From NCBI RefSeq assembly GCF_030732065.1, contig NZ_JAVBHX010000005.1:216728-280727 (forward strand): a DNA stretch of 64,000 bases, written 5' to 3'. Within the stretch, counting starts at the first letter, position 1; each line of letters opens with the position of its first letter. Below, in pieces: positions 34,138 to 43,682 of this stretch. The notes beneath the pieces are model-generated. The model made no database searches. It was not told where the DNA came from and saw nothing but the letters and a program-made list of their open reading frames with translations. Both the position numbers and the translations under genes were made by a program. This stretch comes from Oceanimonas aquatica. GTDB taxonomy: Bacteria; Pseudomonadota; Gammaproteobacteria; Enterobacterales; Aeromonadaceae.

Positions 34138-35106
34138 TCAGTCGGCGGCTTTCATGCGCGGATCTATCACCCGGTAAAGAATGTCGACCAGAGTGTTTAT
34201 GCAGATAAAGATCAGAGAGATGAACACCAGGTAGGCGGAAATCACCGGAATATCGACGTAGTTGACCGCCTGAATAAACAGGAGTCCCATGCCCGGCCAC
34301 TGGAATACCGTTTCGGTGACCACGGCAAAGGCAATCAGGCCGCCGATCTGCAGGCCAATAATGGTGATCACCGGCAACAGGGAATTACGCAGGGCATGCA
34401 CGTAATTGATGCTGCGCTTTTTAATGCCCCTGGCCTTGGCGAACTTGATGTAGTCGGTACGCAGCACTTCCTTCATTTCGCTGCGAACCAGGCGCATGAC
34501 CATGGTGATCATGAACAGCGCCAGTGACAGTGCCGGCAGAATAATGGACGCCCAGCCTGTCTGGGTGAACAGGCCACTGCTCCACCAGCCGTATTCCACA
34601 ATGTCACCCCGGCCGTGGGATGGCAGCCAGCCCAGCCACACCGAAAACACGATAATCAGCACGATACCGGCAATAAAGCTGGGCAGGGATACACCGATAA
34701 GAGAAATGGTCTGCACCAGACTGGTCAACCATTTATTGCGTGACAACGACACCCAGACCCCGGCCGGTAATCCCACCAGCAGGGAAATGACCACCGCCAC
34801 AAACACCAGCTCCAGGGTGGCGGGCAGGCGCTCCATGATCAGATGCAGTACATCCATTTTGTTGTAATAGGAAATGCCGAAATCACCCTGGGCAATGTTG
34901 CCGACAAAGCGGCCGTACTGGGTAATGACGCCGTCATTCAGGCCCAGTTTTTCCCGCAATTGATCCCGTTCAAGCTGAGTGGCGCTTTCAGGCAGCATAC
35001 CGTCGATGGGATCACCGACGAACTGAAACATGGTGAATGCGATCAGCGCGACCGTCAGCATCAGCCCACAGGCCTGGATCAGCCGTTGTATGATAAAAGC
35101 CAACAT
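34138..35106 (-). CDS. Peptide/opine-type ABC importer permease (DppB/OppB-like)
   Basis: This 322-residue permease opens with the typical first helix (MLAFIIQRLIQACGLMLTVA) and a large periplasmic loop containing the NIAQGDFGISY motif. The EAA loop is YIKFAKARGIKKRSINYVHALRN, and the C-terminus is ILYRVIDPRMK, also family-typical. It pairs with the DppC-like protein. A GC-rich stem-loop precedes it after the binding-protein gene. Confidence 0.92.
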   Translation of the reverse strand: MLAFIIQRLIQACGLMLTVALIAFTMFQFVGDPIDGMLPESATQLERDQLREKLGLNDGVITQYGRFVGNIAQGDFGISYYNKMDVLHLIMERLPATLELVFVAVVISLLVGLPAGVWVSLSRNKWLTSLVQTISLIGVSLPSFIAGIVLIIVFSVWLGWLPSHGRGDIVEYGWWSSGLFTQTGWASIILPALSLALFMITMVMRLVRSEMKEVLRTDYIKFAKARGIKKRSINYVHALRNSLLPVITIIGLQIGGLIAFAVVTETVFQWPGMGLLFIQAVNYVDIPVISAYLVFISLIFICINTLVDILYRVIDPRMKAAD

Positions 35107-35149
35107 TCATCTCACTCCTTTGATTTGCAATGGCAAAGCCATTTTCACC

Positions 35150-35177
35150 GCCGGCCCCCTGTCACCAGAGGGCCGGC
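35150..35177 (-). terminator. Stem-loop between binding-protein and permease genes (attenuating or stabilising)
   Basis: GCCGGCCC (35150-35157) pairs with GGGCCGGC (35170-35177), seven bases after the binding-protein stop. No U-run follows. Such hairpins after periplasmic binding-protein genes are known to protect the upstream mRNA and reduce permease expression. Here that role is inferred. Confidence 0.6.
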
Positions 35178-35183
35178 ATACAC

Positions 35184-36776
35184 TTAGCTTTCCTTGATGC
35201 TGGCGTACCACAGACGTACTACGTTGTCGGGATTCTGGGTGATTTCCAGCTTGTCGGAGGTCGCCCAGGCCATGGGCTCAAAGTGCAGCGGCAGGAACGG
35301 CAGCTCCTGCTGGGCCATGGCCAGCACATCCGCCATCTGCTCGGTACGCACCTTCCGATCCAGCTCAAACGAGGACTGCTCGATCAGCTTGTCGATGGTG
35401 TCATTCTGATAGCGGGGAATGTTGAAAGCGCCGTAGATACCGCCGTCCTTGGAGTGCAGCATCTGCTGGTTGATGCTGTAGGCATCGTAGAGCGGCAGGT
35501 TAGCCCAGCCCAGCACGGCCACATCGGTACGACCGTTATCACGGATCTGGGAATACACACTGCGGGTGTGCATGTTGAGGGTGGTATCGATCCCAACCTT
35601 GGACCAGTAACGCTGAACCGCCTGACACCATTGCTCCGAGTTCAGGTAATAGCCCTGCTCACAGTCAAAGGCGAGACGGAAACCATCCGGGTAACCGGCC
35701 TCGGCCAGCAGGGCCTTGGCCTTTTTCGGATCATAACCATGCTTGATGGCGCGCTCTTCGTCATAACCGGCAATGGCGGGCGCCACATAGGAATTGGCCA
35801 CCGAGGTCATGCCACGCATGATCTTCTTGACGATGGCTTCGCGATCGATAGCCATGTGCATGGCCTGACGGACACGCTTGTCCTGCAGCGGGTTCTTGCC
35901 ATCCACGTTGCCGGCGTTGAGCTCATCCTTCATGTTGAGAGTAAGGAACATGACGCGCAGTGAGGGACGCACCTTGACGTCGATGCCCTTTTCCCTTTCC
36001 AGGCGGGGCAAATCCTGCAGCGGAATGTCGCTTACCAGGTCGAACTCACCGGATAACATGCCCGCCAGACGGGTGGACTCGGAGGCCACCGGCCGGAACT
36101 CAATGCGATCGATGTTGTGACTGGCCTGCTCCGCCTGCCACCAATTGTCGTTTTTGACCATCACCATTTCCGCGTCGCGGCGACGGCTCTCCAGAATAAA
36201 GGGGCCGGTACCGTTGGTATGGTTGGTGGCATACCCCTCAGTGCCCTTGCTCATACTGGTGGGCTCGGTGGCGTTGTGCTCCTCCATCCATTCCTTGTCC
36301 ATCATCAGAATGCCGGTGAGCTCGTTCAACGCGATGGGCGACTTGCCGCTGAGATGAATATCCACCGTGTAGTCGTCCACCTTGCTGGCACTCTTGATGG
36401 AAGAAGCATTACCGCGAATGCCAGAATCCGGGTGGGTCACACGGGCGATGGAGGCCACTACGTCGTCGGCATTGAAGTCATTGCCGTTGTGAAACTTGAC
36501 CCCCTTACGCAGATGAAAACGAAGCGTTGTATCGTCTACCTGCTCCCAACGGGTTGCCAGGGCCGGCGACATTTCCAGCTGCTCGTTCCATTGCACCAAT
36601 CCTTCATAGATATGGTTCTGAAACGCCAGCGCCGGAGTGGAGGCAAAGGCGTAAGGATCCAGCGTGGGAATATCGCCCTGTTGCGCCCAGCGCACCACGT
36701 TTTCTGCCTGAGCCTGCTGCGCCAGCAGCGTACAGGATGCCGCCATCAGGCAGGCGGTAATTGTCTTCATTTTCAT
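35184..36776 (-). CDS. Peptide/opine-type periplasmic substrate-binding protein (SBP family 5)
   Basis: This 530-residue protein has a signal peptide starting MKMKTITACLMAASCTLL and cleaved near AQA-ENV. The family 5 pattern is clear: WAQQGDIPTLDPYA, LRKGVKFHNGNDFNADDVV and DKRVRQAMHMAIDRE. The ATG at 36776 with ribosome site GAAGGA is chosen over an earlier start at 36809. It would capture the solute for the importer encoded downstream. The gene is divergent from two amidohydrolases, so the solute may be their substrate rather than a simple peptide. Confidence 0.92.
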   Translation of the reverse strand: MKMKTITACLMAASCTLLAQQAQAENVVRWAQQGDIPTLDPYAFASTPALAFQNHIYEGLVQWNEQLEMSPALATRWEQVDDTTLRFHLRKGVKFHNGNDFNADDVVASIARVTHPDSGIRGNASSIKSASKVDDYTVDIHLSGKSPIALNELTGILMMDKEWMEEHNATEPTSMSKGTEGYATNHTNGTGPFILESRRRDAEMVMVKNDNWWQAEQASHNIDRIEFRPVASESTRLAGMLSGEFDLVSDIPLQDLPRLEREKGIDVKVRPSLRVMFLTLNMKDELNAGNVDGKNPLQDKRVRQAMHMAIDREAIVKKIMRGMTSVANSYVAPAIAGYDEERAIKHGYDPKKAKALLAEAGYPDGFRLAFDCEQGYYLNSEQWCQAVQRYWSKVGIDTTLNMHTRSVYSQIRDNGRTDVAVLGWANLPLYDAYSINQQMLHSKDGGIYGAFNIPRYQNDTIDKLIEQSSFELDRKVRTEQMADVLAMAQQELPFLPLHFEPMAWATSDKLEITQNPDNVVRLWYASIKES

Positions 36777-37073
36777 CGTCAGTTTCCTTCCCTTGAGTGA
36801 AAACATCAATCAGGCCTGTCTGCCCGGCCGTGACCGACGGTATTGCAACAACTGAAGCAGTTATATCCAACAACAAAACAAACCATAAGTAAACATTTTG
36901 ATAACAATTATTTATCTTTAAATTCACCTTGATTTATCACTTCATTAACAATTAGTGTAGGGATAGTTAGGAGGGATAGAGCGGAAAGGAAATAATGTTG
37001 TGCGATCAATGTTTATTGCTTTGTTAATCAATCACAGGAAGCTCAGCACCAATAGGGCCAGTCGGGAGGTATC

Positions 37074-38264
37074 ATGAAGTCCACATTGCTCAGAAACGTA
37101 CGCCTGAACGGGCAGCCGGAAAGTCAGGATGTCCTTATTGAAAAGGGTCGCATCACTCACATTTCCCCCGCCATAGCACCACCGGTACAGACTGAAATAG
37201 TTGAAGGCCATCATCGTCTGGCGCTGCCAGGGTTTATTGACGGTCATGCCCATATCGACAAATCCCAGTGGGGAATGGAGTGGTATGTCAATGAAGTATC
37301 CCGGGATCTGCCCGCCATTATCAGCAATGAACGGGACTTTCGCCGTCACCATGAATTTGACAGTCAGCGTCAGTCAGAGCGTATTGCTCGTCAGGCCATC
37401 AGCATGGGCACCACCCATATCCGCACCCATATCGATGTAGATACCGAGATCGGACTGCGCCATGTGGAAGGTGTGCTGGCCACCAAAGAAAAGCTGGCCG
37501 GACAGCTTTACCTTGAAACCGTGTGTTTTCCCCAGAGCGGCCTGCTGGGCCGCCCGGGTACTCAGCAACTGATGGATGATGCCCTCGGCATGGGCTGCGA
37601 CTATGTGGGCGGCATTGATCCTTCCAGCTTTGAGCGGGATCCGGTGGCCCACCTTGATGCCATATTTGCGCTGGCCGGCAAGCACGACAAGGGCGTCGAC
37701 ATTCATCTGCACGAGCCCGGCGAACTGGGGGCCTTTTCGGTTGAACTTATCACCGAGCGTACTCGACGTCTGGGGCTGAAAGGTCGGGTCACCATCAGCC
37801 ATGCCTTCTGCCTGGGTGAAGTGGACCTCCCCCGTCAGGATGCCCTGATACGAGGGCTCGCAGACATGAACATCGCCATCGCCACCACGGCGCCGTCTAA
37901 CCGGCCGGTTCCCCCCTATGAAAAACTGCGGGCCGCCGGTATTCGCGTGACCGCCGGCAATGATGGCATTCGCGACACCTGGAGCCCTTATGGCAACAGC
38001 GACATGCTGCAGCGGGCCATGTTGATGGGACTGCGCTACCGCTGGCGCCAGGATCGGGAGATCGCCCAGGCATTGCACGCCATTACTCAGGGCGGTGCCG
38101 AGGTCATGGAACTGGAAGGCTATGGCCTTGAGCCTGGATGCCACGCAGACCTGGTGCTGGTCAGCGGGCAAACGGTGGCAGAAATCATTGCCAACCCGCC
38201 TCAGGACCGTGCCGTATTCAAGGCCGGAAAGCTGGTGGCAGATCGGGGTGAATGCCTGTTCTAA
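37074..38264 (+). CDS. Amidohydrolase, cytosine-deaminase (CodA/AtzC)-like
   Basis: This 396-residue TIM-barrel metal hydrolase has all metal motifs of the CodA-like group: GFIDGHAHIDKS (HxH), VDIHLHEPGE, ISHAFCLG and GNDGIRDTWSPYG with the catalytic Asp. Such enzymes deaminate or hydrolyse cyclic amidines and ureides, or N-substituted triazines. A GGGAGG ribosome site lies before the ATG. It is divergent from the peptide-type importer and followed by a second amidohydrolase after 35 bases, so it probably processes the imported compound. The natural substrate is not deducible. Confidence 0.85.
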   Translation: MKSTLLRNVRLNGQPESQDVLIEKGRITHISPAIAPPVQTEIVEGHHRLALPGFIDGHAHIDKSQWGMEWYVNEVSRDLPAIISNERDFRRHHEFDSQRQSERIARQAISMGTTHIRTHIDVDTEIGLRHVEGVLATKEKLAGQLYLETVCFPQSGLLGRPGTQQLMDDALGMGCDYVGGIDPSSFERDPVAHLDAIFALAGKHDKGVDIHLHEPGELGAFSVELITERTRRLGLKGRVTISHAFCLGEVDLPRQDALIRGLADMNIAIATTAPSNRPVPPYEKLRAAGIRVTAGNDGIRDTWSPYGNSDMLQRAMLMGLRYRWRQDREIAQALHAITQGGAEVMELEGYGLEPGCHADLVLVSGQTVAEIIANPPQDRAVFKAGKLVADRGECLF

Positions 38265-38299
38265 GCGCCGCAATCAAGCACGAAAAGGAGCTAAATTGC

Positions 38300-39766
38300 A
38301 TGAAAATCATCAAAATGACCGCTCGTTACGTCATCGGCTTCAAGGATGGTGGTCATCATATCTATGAAAACGGCGAACTGGTGTACCAGGGTGATCGCAT
38401 TCTGTTTGCCGGCCATGGCTATGAGGGGCCGTTGGATGAAACCCAGGACATGGGCAATGCCCTGATAGGGCCCGGCTTTATCGATCTGGATGCGTTATCG
38501 GATCTGGACTCGACCGTTCTGGCCTTTGACAATCAGCCCGGCTGGAAAAAAGGCCGGCTGCCCGCCAGCGACTGGCAGCGGCGGGAAACCTACAGCAGCG
38601 ACGAGCTCGACTTCAACAAACGCTACGCCTTTACTCAGCTGCTGCTCAACGGCATCACCACCATCGCCCCCATTACCTCCATTCTTTACCGGGAGTGGGC
38701 CGAAACCGCCGACGAGTTTCACCGTGCCGCCGACATTGCTGCCAGCCTCGGTGTTCGCGCCTACCTGGGGCCGGCCTACATGTCCGGCTATGGCGTGGTG
38801 AACCCGGACGGCAGTCTCGACATGCGCTTTGACGAGCAACGGGGACTCAAAGGGCTGGAAGAGGCGGTGCGCTTCGCTGAACAGCTGGACCAGTACGGTG
38901 ACACCATCAGCGGCATGCTGGCACCGGATCGCATCGAGGGCTGTACCCCCGAACTGCTGCGCCAGACCGCCGATGCCATGCGTACACTCGACTGCCCGGC
39001 TCGTCTGCACAGTTGTCAGGGCCAATTTGAGCTGGACATGGTGCACGAGCTGCACAATGGCCTGTCGTCGGTGCAACTGATGGCCGAGTACGGCCTGCTG
39101 GATCGCCGCTTGCTGCTGCCTCACTTGCAATATCTGGGCGGAAAGCATAGCACGCCGGAAAAAGTGCAGCGGGATCTGGCTCTGCTGGGACAGGCCGGCG
39201 TCAACGCGGTAATTTGCCCGATTGTTGCCGGACGCCACAGCAAGTTTTTCCATGGCGTACGCCAGTTCCAGCAGGCCGGCATCAACCTAAGTCTGGGCAC
39301 GGATACCTTTCCGCCGGACATGATTCAGAACATGCACATGGGCACCATACTGAGCCGGGTTGAAAGCAACGACATCACCGCCGCCTCGGCTGCCGACTAC
39401 TACAACATGGCCACTCTGGGGGGGGCCAGAGCGCTGGGACGGGACGATCTGGGCCGGCTGTGTGCCGGTGCCAAGGCCGACATTATGGTATTCGACTTTG
39501 ACAGTATTTATACCGGGCAGAACTTCGATCCCATCACCACCATGGTGCTGAATGGCAATGGCCGCGACATCAAGGGCGTCATTATCAACGGCGAAAAAGT
39601 TGTGTGGGACCGCCAGCTGGTTAAAGTGAACATTGACCTGCAGGCCATGCATCATCAGGCCCAGCAGCAGTTCGAGCGCTTCATGACCAGCTACCCCGAA
39701 CGCTGCTACCAGCATCCGCCATTGCAGGAGATATTTCCGCCCAGCTTTCCCCTGAGCCGTCCCTGA
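38300..39766 (+). CDS. Amidohydrolase-superfamily protein lacking the N-terminal HxH motif
   Basis: This 488-residue protein (ATG at 38300, ribosome site AAAAGGAG) is a chlorohydrolase/guanine-deaminase-like amidohydrolase by fold cues: N-terminal beta domain, LLLPHLQYLGG with a His, SLGTDTFPPDMI with an Asp, and the C-terminal GRLCAGAKADIMVFD. However, where GF-D-H-x-H is expected it reads GPGFIDLDALSDLDS, so both usual metal-binding histidines are absent. Another His occurs in RLHSCQGQ. I have a recollection of related proteins with Asp-rich replacements, so this may be a real subfamily with altered metal use. It probably acts with the preceding amidohydrolase. Confidence 0.8.
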   Translation: MKIIKMTARYVIGFKDGGHHIYENGELVYQGDRILFAGHGYEGPLDETQDMGNALIGPGFIDLDALSDLDSTVLAFDNQPGWKKGRLPASDWQRRETYSSDELDFNKRYAFTQLLLNGITTIAPITSILYREWAETADEFHRAADIAASLGVRAYLGPAYMSGYGVVNPDGSLDMRFDEQRGLKGLEEAVRFAEQLDQYGDTISGMLAPDRIEGCTPELLRQTADAMRTLDCPARLHSCQGQFELDMVHELHNGLSSVQLMAEYGLLDRRLLLPHLQYLGGKHSTPEKVQRDLALLGQAGVNAVICPIVAGRHSKFFHGVRQFQQAGINLSLGTDTFPPDMIQNMHMGTILSRVESNDITAASAADYYNMATLGGARALGRDDLGRLCAGAKADIMVFDFDSIYTGQNFDPITTMVLNGNGRDIKGVIINGEKVVWDRQLVKVNIDLQAMHHQAQQQFERFMTSYPERCYQHPPLQEIFPPSFPLSRP

Positions 39767-39796
39767 CGGCCCCGGAGTGAGCCGCACTGACCTCTG

Positions 39797-41803
39797 TCAG
39801 GCATCCCAGCGGCTCACCCCCGAATATCCGCATTCCAGCAGCTCTTTGACAAAGGGCGATGGCAGCTGCCGGTCAGCCAGCAGAAATACCTGCTGGCGGG
39901 CGCGGGTGAGCCCCACGTAAAACAGCCGGCGCTCTTCGGCGTGAGCAAAGTCTTCCTCGGCGGGCAGTAATACGTCGAGCAGATCGGCCTGTTTTTTTTC
40001 CGGCGGAAAGCCGTAGCAGCCCCGGCTCAGGCCAAGCAGGATCACGCAGTCGCTTTCCTTGCCCTTGGCGCCGTGCAGGGTCTGGGCATCAATTTGCAGC
40101 CCGGCAAAGCGCTTGCGCCACCCCGCCAGCAGAGCGTCGTCGGGCAGGCTGAAGCGAAAGCGGGACAAGAGGTAAACGGAAGCCTCGGGCCGCCGGGCGG
40201 CTATCTGGCTCAACAGCCGGGCCACCAGGTCCATGCGTTCGTCGTCAGCCACCGGCAGCACATGCACACAGGGCCCTTCGGTGCGGTTCAGGGTGCCCAG
40301 GGTCTTGGGCAGCTGGTGCGGATTGCGGGTGACAAAGCGGCTGGCCACCCGCTCAATCACGTTATTGAAGCGAAAGGTGGTGTCGAGGGCGGTCACGGCG
40401 GTGGCCCCAAAAAAGCCGGCAAAGTCGGTGGTCAGTGTCACATCGGCGCCACTGAAGCGGTAAATGGCCTGCCAGTCGTCGCCCACGCAAAACAGCGACA
40501 GCTCGGGGGCTGCGTCGCGCAGCGCCAGCAGCAGTTCGGCCCGGTCCCGGGAGATATCCTGAAATTCATCCACCAGCACATGATGCCAGGGCACCGCAAA
40601 GCGGCCGCTGCGCACCAGCTCGGTGGCCTGCTCTATCATGTCGTCGAAATCGATTTCACCGGTATCACGCAGGTGTTGCTGATAGCGGGCCAGCAGCGGC
40701 CGCACCAGTGCCAGCTGCGTTGCCTGCTCCGGGGTGGTTTCTTCGGGCTCGCCGTACTGCTTGAGTGCGGCCACCAGCGGCGCCCATTCCCGGGCCAGAC
40801 GGGTAAAGTCCGGCGCCGGCACGGTCTGAAAACGATGCTGGCGCAGCCAGGCCAGCAGTTGCATGCCATAGCCTTCTTCACCGGCCAGCTCCGACAGCCA
40901 GCGGGCAAAGGTGCGCTGTTTTTCCTGCTCGTTCTGAGCAAGCGGGCTCAGCGCCGGGGTTTGTCCCGTAGCCTGACGGATGATCATCAACCCCAGGGCA
41001 TGAAAGGTGCTGACCTGCACCCGCGCACTCTCGGGGCGGCGCGCCAGCCGCTCGCGCATTTCCGCCGCCGCCTCGTTGCCAAAGGCCAGCAGTAACAGTT
41101 CGTGAGACTCGGCCTGACGGGACGCCAGCAAAAAGGCCGTGCGCGCCGCCATCACGCTGGTTTTACCGCAGCCGGCACCGGCCAGCACCAGGTTGTGATC
41201 TTCATCGGTGACACAGGCCAGCCGCTGGGCGGCAGTGAGCGGATGGGCTTCCAGGGTGTCGAACAGTTCCTTGTGCTCGGCCAGGGCCTGCTCACAGTGC
41301 TCTTGTTGGCATTGCTCACGCCAGTGGTCATCGGCATTTTGAAGGGTGGCCACCAGTTCAAAGGCGGCGTGATCCCGGTCGCTCAGGCCCTCGGGCAGGG
41401 TTTGCTCGCTCCAGCGTACCGGCTCGTCGCTCAGCCAGCGCTTCAGTTGCTGCCAGCGGGACTGGCGCAGATAACCGCTTTCCAGCAGCGCCAGACAGCG
41501 CTCGGCCAGGGGCACCACCCGGGCGGCATGGTGTGCAAACCAGCCCTGCTCCAGCCGTTGCACCAGGGCTTCGGCCCGGGCATGGGGCAGCCAGGCGCAC
41601 ACCAGCTGGCCCTGGTGGCAGTTCAGCACCAGCTGACGAAACAGCCGGCCGTGCTCAAGCAGCGGTGGCGTGCTCATCTCGCTCCAGTCAATGGTGTGCT
41701 GCTCACGCTTGAGGTGCAGCGCCACCCCACCACTCACCGGCTCTACCGCCGAAAAAGGATGATTAAACAGCTGGCCCAGCCAGTGAACCTTGCAGGTGTG
41801 CAT
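39797..41803 (-). CDS. helD: DNA helicase IV (UvrD/Rep superfamily 1)
   Basis: This 668-residue 3'-5' DNA helicase has Walker A AGAGCGKTSVMAART, motif II DEFQDISRDRAELL, motif III VGDDWQAIYRFSGAD, and late motifs TLHGAKGKESD and RRLFYVGLTRARQQV. The long N-terminal region of about 200 residues before Walker A and the PSPFVKELL end are as in E. coli HelD (684 residues). It is likely involved in recombination or repair. It lies next to and on the same strand as the Lrp-type regulator (9-base gap) but the functions seem unrelated. Confidence 0.92.
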   Translation of the reverse strand: MHTCKVHWLGQLFNHPFSAVEPVSGGVALHLKREQHTIDWSEMSTPPLLEHGRLFRQLVLNCHQGQLVCAWLPHARAEALVQRLEQGWFAHHAARVVPLAERCLALLESGYLRQSRWQQLKRWLSDEPVRWSEQTLPEGLSDRDHAAFELVATLQNADDHWREQCQQEHCEQALAEHKELFDTLEAHPLTAAQRLACVTDEDHNLVLAGAGCGKTSVMAARTAFLLASRQAESHELLLLAFGNEAAAEMRERLARRPESARVQVSTFHALGLMIIRQATGQTPALSPLAQNEQEKQRTFARWLSELAGEEGYGMQLLAWLRQHRFQTVPAPDFTRLAREWAPLVAALKQYGEPEETTPEQATQLALVRPLLARYQQHLRDTGEIDFDDMIEQATELVRSGRFAVPWHHVLVDEFQDISRDRAELLLALRDAAPELSLFCVGDDWQAIYRFSGADVTLTTDFAGFFGATAVTALDTTFRFNNVIERVASRFVTRNPHQLPKTLGTLNRTEGPCVHVLPVADDERMDLVARLLSQIAARRPEASVYLLSRFRFSLPDDALLAGWRKRFAGLQIDAQTLHGAKGKESDCVILLGLSRGCYGFPPEKKQADLLDVLLPAEEDFAHAEERRLFYVGLTRARQQVFLLADRQLPSPFVKELLECGYSGVSRWDA

Positions 41804-41812
41804 GATGCCGCC

Positions 41813-42238
41813 TCAGGACAGGGTGTTTATCACCTCCCCCAGTATCATGTGGGTTCGCACCGTCTTGATATGGGGAGTGTGCTCTATGATGTGGCGAATG
41901 GCGTCGAGCCGCTCCATGGACTCCGCCTCCACGTACACCAGCATATCGGTCTCGCCGCTGATGGTATAGCACAGCTTGATCTCGGGCACGGCGCGCAGGG
42001 CCTCGGCATATTGCTCGCACTGGCGCACATGGTAACAAAGGGCAAAATAGGCCCGCACCAGCCCCTGGGGCCGGCCCAGCCGGGCATGGTAGCCCTTGAT
42101 GATGCCGCGCTCTTCCAGGCTCTTGATGCGCTCCGACACCGCCGAGCGGGACAGGCTCACCTCGCGGGCAATGCTGGCCACCGCCATGCGGGCGTTTTCC
42201 GTTAACAAAGACAGGATTTTCCGGTCGAACTTGTCCAC
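41813..42238 (-). CDS. Lrp/AsnC-family transcriptional regulator
   Basis: This 141-residue regulator has an N-terminal winged helix-turn-helix (DRKILSLLTENARMAVASIA then LSRSAVSERIKSLEERGII) and a C-terminal RAM ligand domain (YTISGETDMLVYVEAESM). It is divergent from a YjeH-like amino acid exporter 139 bases away, a standard arrangement in which an Lrp protein controls export of its amino acid effector. The effector is unknown. Confidence 0.9.
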   Translation of the reverse strand: MDKFDRKILSLLTENARMAVASIAREVSLSRSAVSERIKSLEERGIIKGYHARLGRPQGLVRAYFALCYHVRQCEQYAEALRAVPEIKLCYTISGETDMLVYVEAESMERLDAIRHIIEHTPHIKTVRTHMILGEVINTLS

Positions 42239-42377
42239 TGCTACCCCTTTTTCACGCTGCCGGACAAACGTCGGGTAAAAGCGACGTTTTGCCGACTGAA
42301 AGCGTCATAGTGCCGAGTCGGATTGGAATGTTGTGGCGGTAATATATCAGAATTCCTGAATACGGATTTGAAACTCG

Positions 42378-43682
42378 ATGGGACGTTTACATAAAGAACT
42401 GGGTCTGGGCTACGGCACCGGCATGATGGCCACCTCGCTGCTGGGCAGCGGCATTTTCGTGGTACCGGCGGTGGCCGCCAGCCTGGCGGGGGCAGACTCG
42501 TTGTGGGCCTGGCTGCTGCTGATGGTACTGGTGCTGCCGGTGGCCTTTACCTTTGCCCGCCTGGGCCGGGCCTACCCTCATGCCGGCGGCGCGCCGCACC
42601 TGATTGGCCGGGCGCTGGGTCTGCCGATGGAAAAACTGGCCGCCTTTTTGTTTCTGGCGGTGCTGCCGGTGGGCCTGCCCGCCATGCTCACCCTCACCAC
42701 CGGCTTCTGGCATGCACTGTTTCCGCTCAATGACACCGGCGATCTGCTGATTCAGCTGGGCACTCTGAGTCTGGTGCTGGTGCTGGGCAGCCGCCCCAGC
42801 GGCGCCTCGGGCCTGGTGCAGCTGCTGATTGCAGTCACCATTGTCAGCCTGCTGGTGGCGGTCTGGCTGGCCGGCGATCTGGCCTCTTATGCAGCAACTA
42901 CCCTGCCGGCCCCGTCTTCGGTGAGCTGGGGTGCCCTGCCCGCCGTGCTGGCGGTGATGTTCTGGTGCTTTGTGGGGCTGGAAGCCTTTACCCATATGGG
43001 CGAGGAGTTTCGCCGTCCGGAGCGGGACTTTCCACTGGCGCTGCTGTTCGGGGTACTGCTGGCGGGCTTTATCTATTTCGCCTATGCCATGGCGGTGGTG
43101 AAATTTGGTCTCTTTGGTGACGAGCGCACCAACACCACCTCCTTCCCGGTGCTGCTGGCCATGCTGTTTGGCGAGCCCGGCCGCTGGGCCGCAGCGCTGG
43201 TAGGCTACGCCGCCTGCTTTGCCAGCCTCAACCTGTATGTGCAGGGCTTTGGCCGGCTGCTGTGGAGCATGGCCGACGAAGGCAAACTGCCACCGTCGCT
43301 GGGCCGGCTCAACCGTCACGGCGCTCCCTTTGCCGCCCTGTGCTGGGTGGTGGGTGCCAGTGTGCTGTGCGTGCTGGCCGCCTGGCTGTTCCAGCTGCCA
43401 CTGGAAGCCCTGATGCGCTACGCCAACGGCAACTTTGTACTGGTGTATCTGCTGGCGATGATCGCCGGGGTGAAACTGCTTGCCGGCTTCTGGCGTGCCC
43501 TGGCGGTGGTCGCCACCCTGCTGTGTGCCGGTGTGTTTGTGTATCTGGGGCTGGAAGCGGGCTACGCCCTGGTAATGGGTGCGGGCTTTGTGTTGATGCG
43601 CCACTGGCACAAGCGACGGGCGGCCGCTAATCCAGCCGCTTGTGAAAACGGCGGGCGGCAACAACCAGACCGAGCAGGGTAA
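42378..43682 (+). CDS. yjeH: YjeH-like amino acid exporter (APC superfamily)
   Basis: This 434-residue protein has about 12 hydrophobic segments. The opening ELGLGYGTGMMATSLLGSGI is the glycine-rich TM1 motif, and MFWCFVGLEAFTHMGEEFRRPERDFP is the signature of the YjeH branch, whose E. coli member exports methionine and branched-chain amino acids. The divergent Lrp gene supports amino acid-responsive control. The last 56 bases overlap the 3' end of the convergent ABC permease gene, and its C-terminal tail (AAANPAACENGGRQQ) is hydrophilic. Confidence 0.88.
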   Translation: MGRLHKELGLGYGTGMMATSLLGSGIFVVPAVAASLAGADSLWAWLLLMVLVLPVAFTFARLGRAYPHAGGAPHLIGRALGLPMEKLAAFLFLAVLPVGLPAMLTLTTGFWHALFPLNDTGDLLIQLGTLSLVLVLGSRPSGASGLVQLLIAVTIVSLLVAVWLAGDLASYAATTLPAPSSVSWGALPAVLAVMFWCFVGLEAFTHMGEEFRRPERDFPLALLFGVLLAGFIYFAYAMAVVKFGLFGDERTNTTSFPVLLAMLFGEPGRWAAALVGYAACFASLNLYVQGFGRLLWSMADEGKLPPSLGRLNRHGAPFAALCWVVGASVLCVLAAWLFQLPLEALMRYANGNFVLVYLLAMIAGVKLLAGFWRALAVVATLLCAGVFVYLGLEAGYALVMGAGFVLMRHWHKRRAAANPAACENGGRQQPDRAG

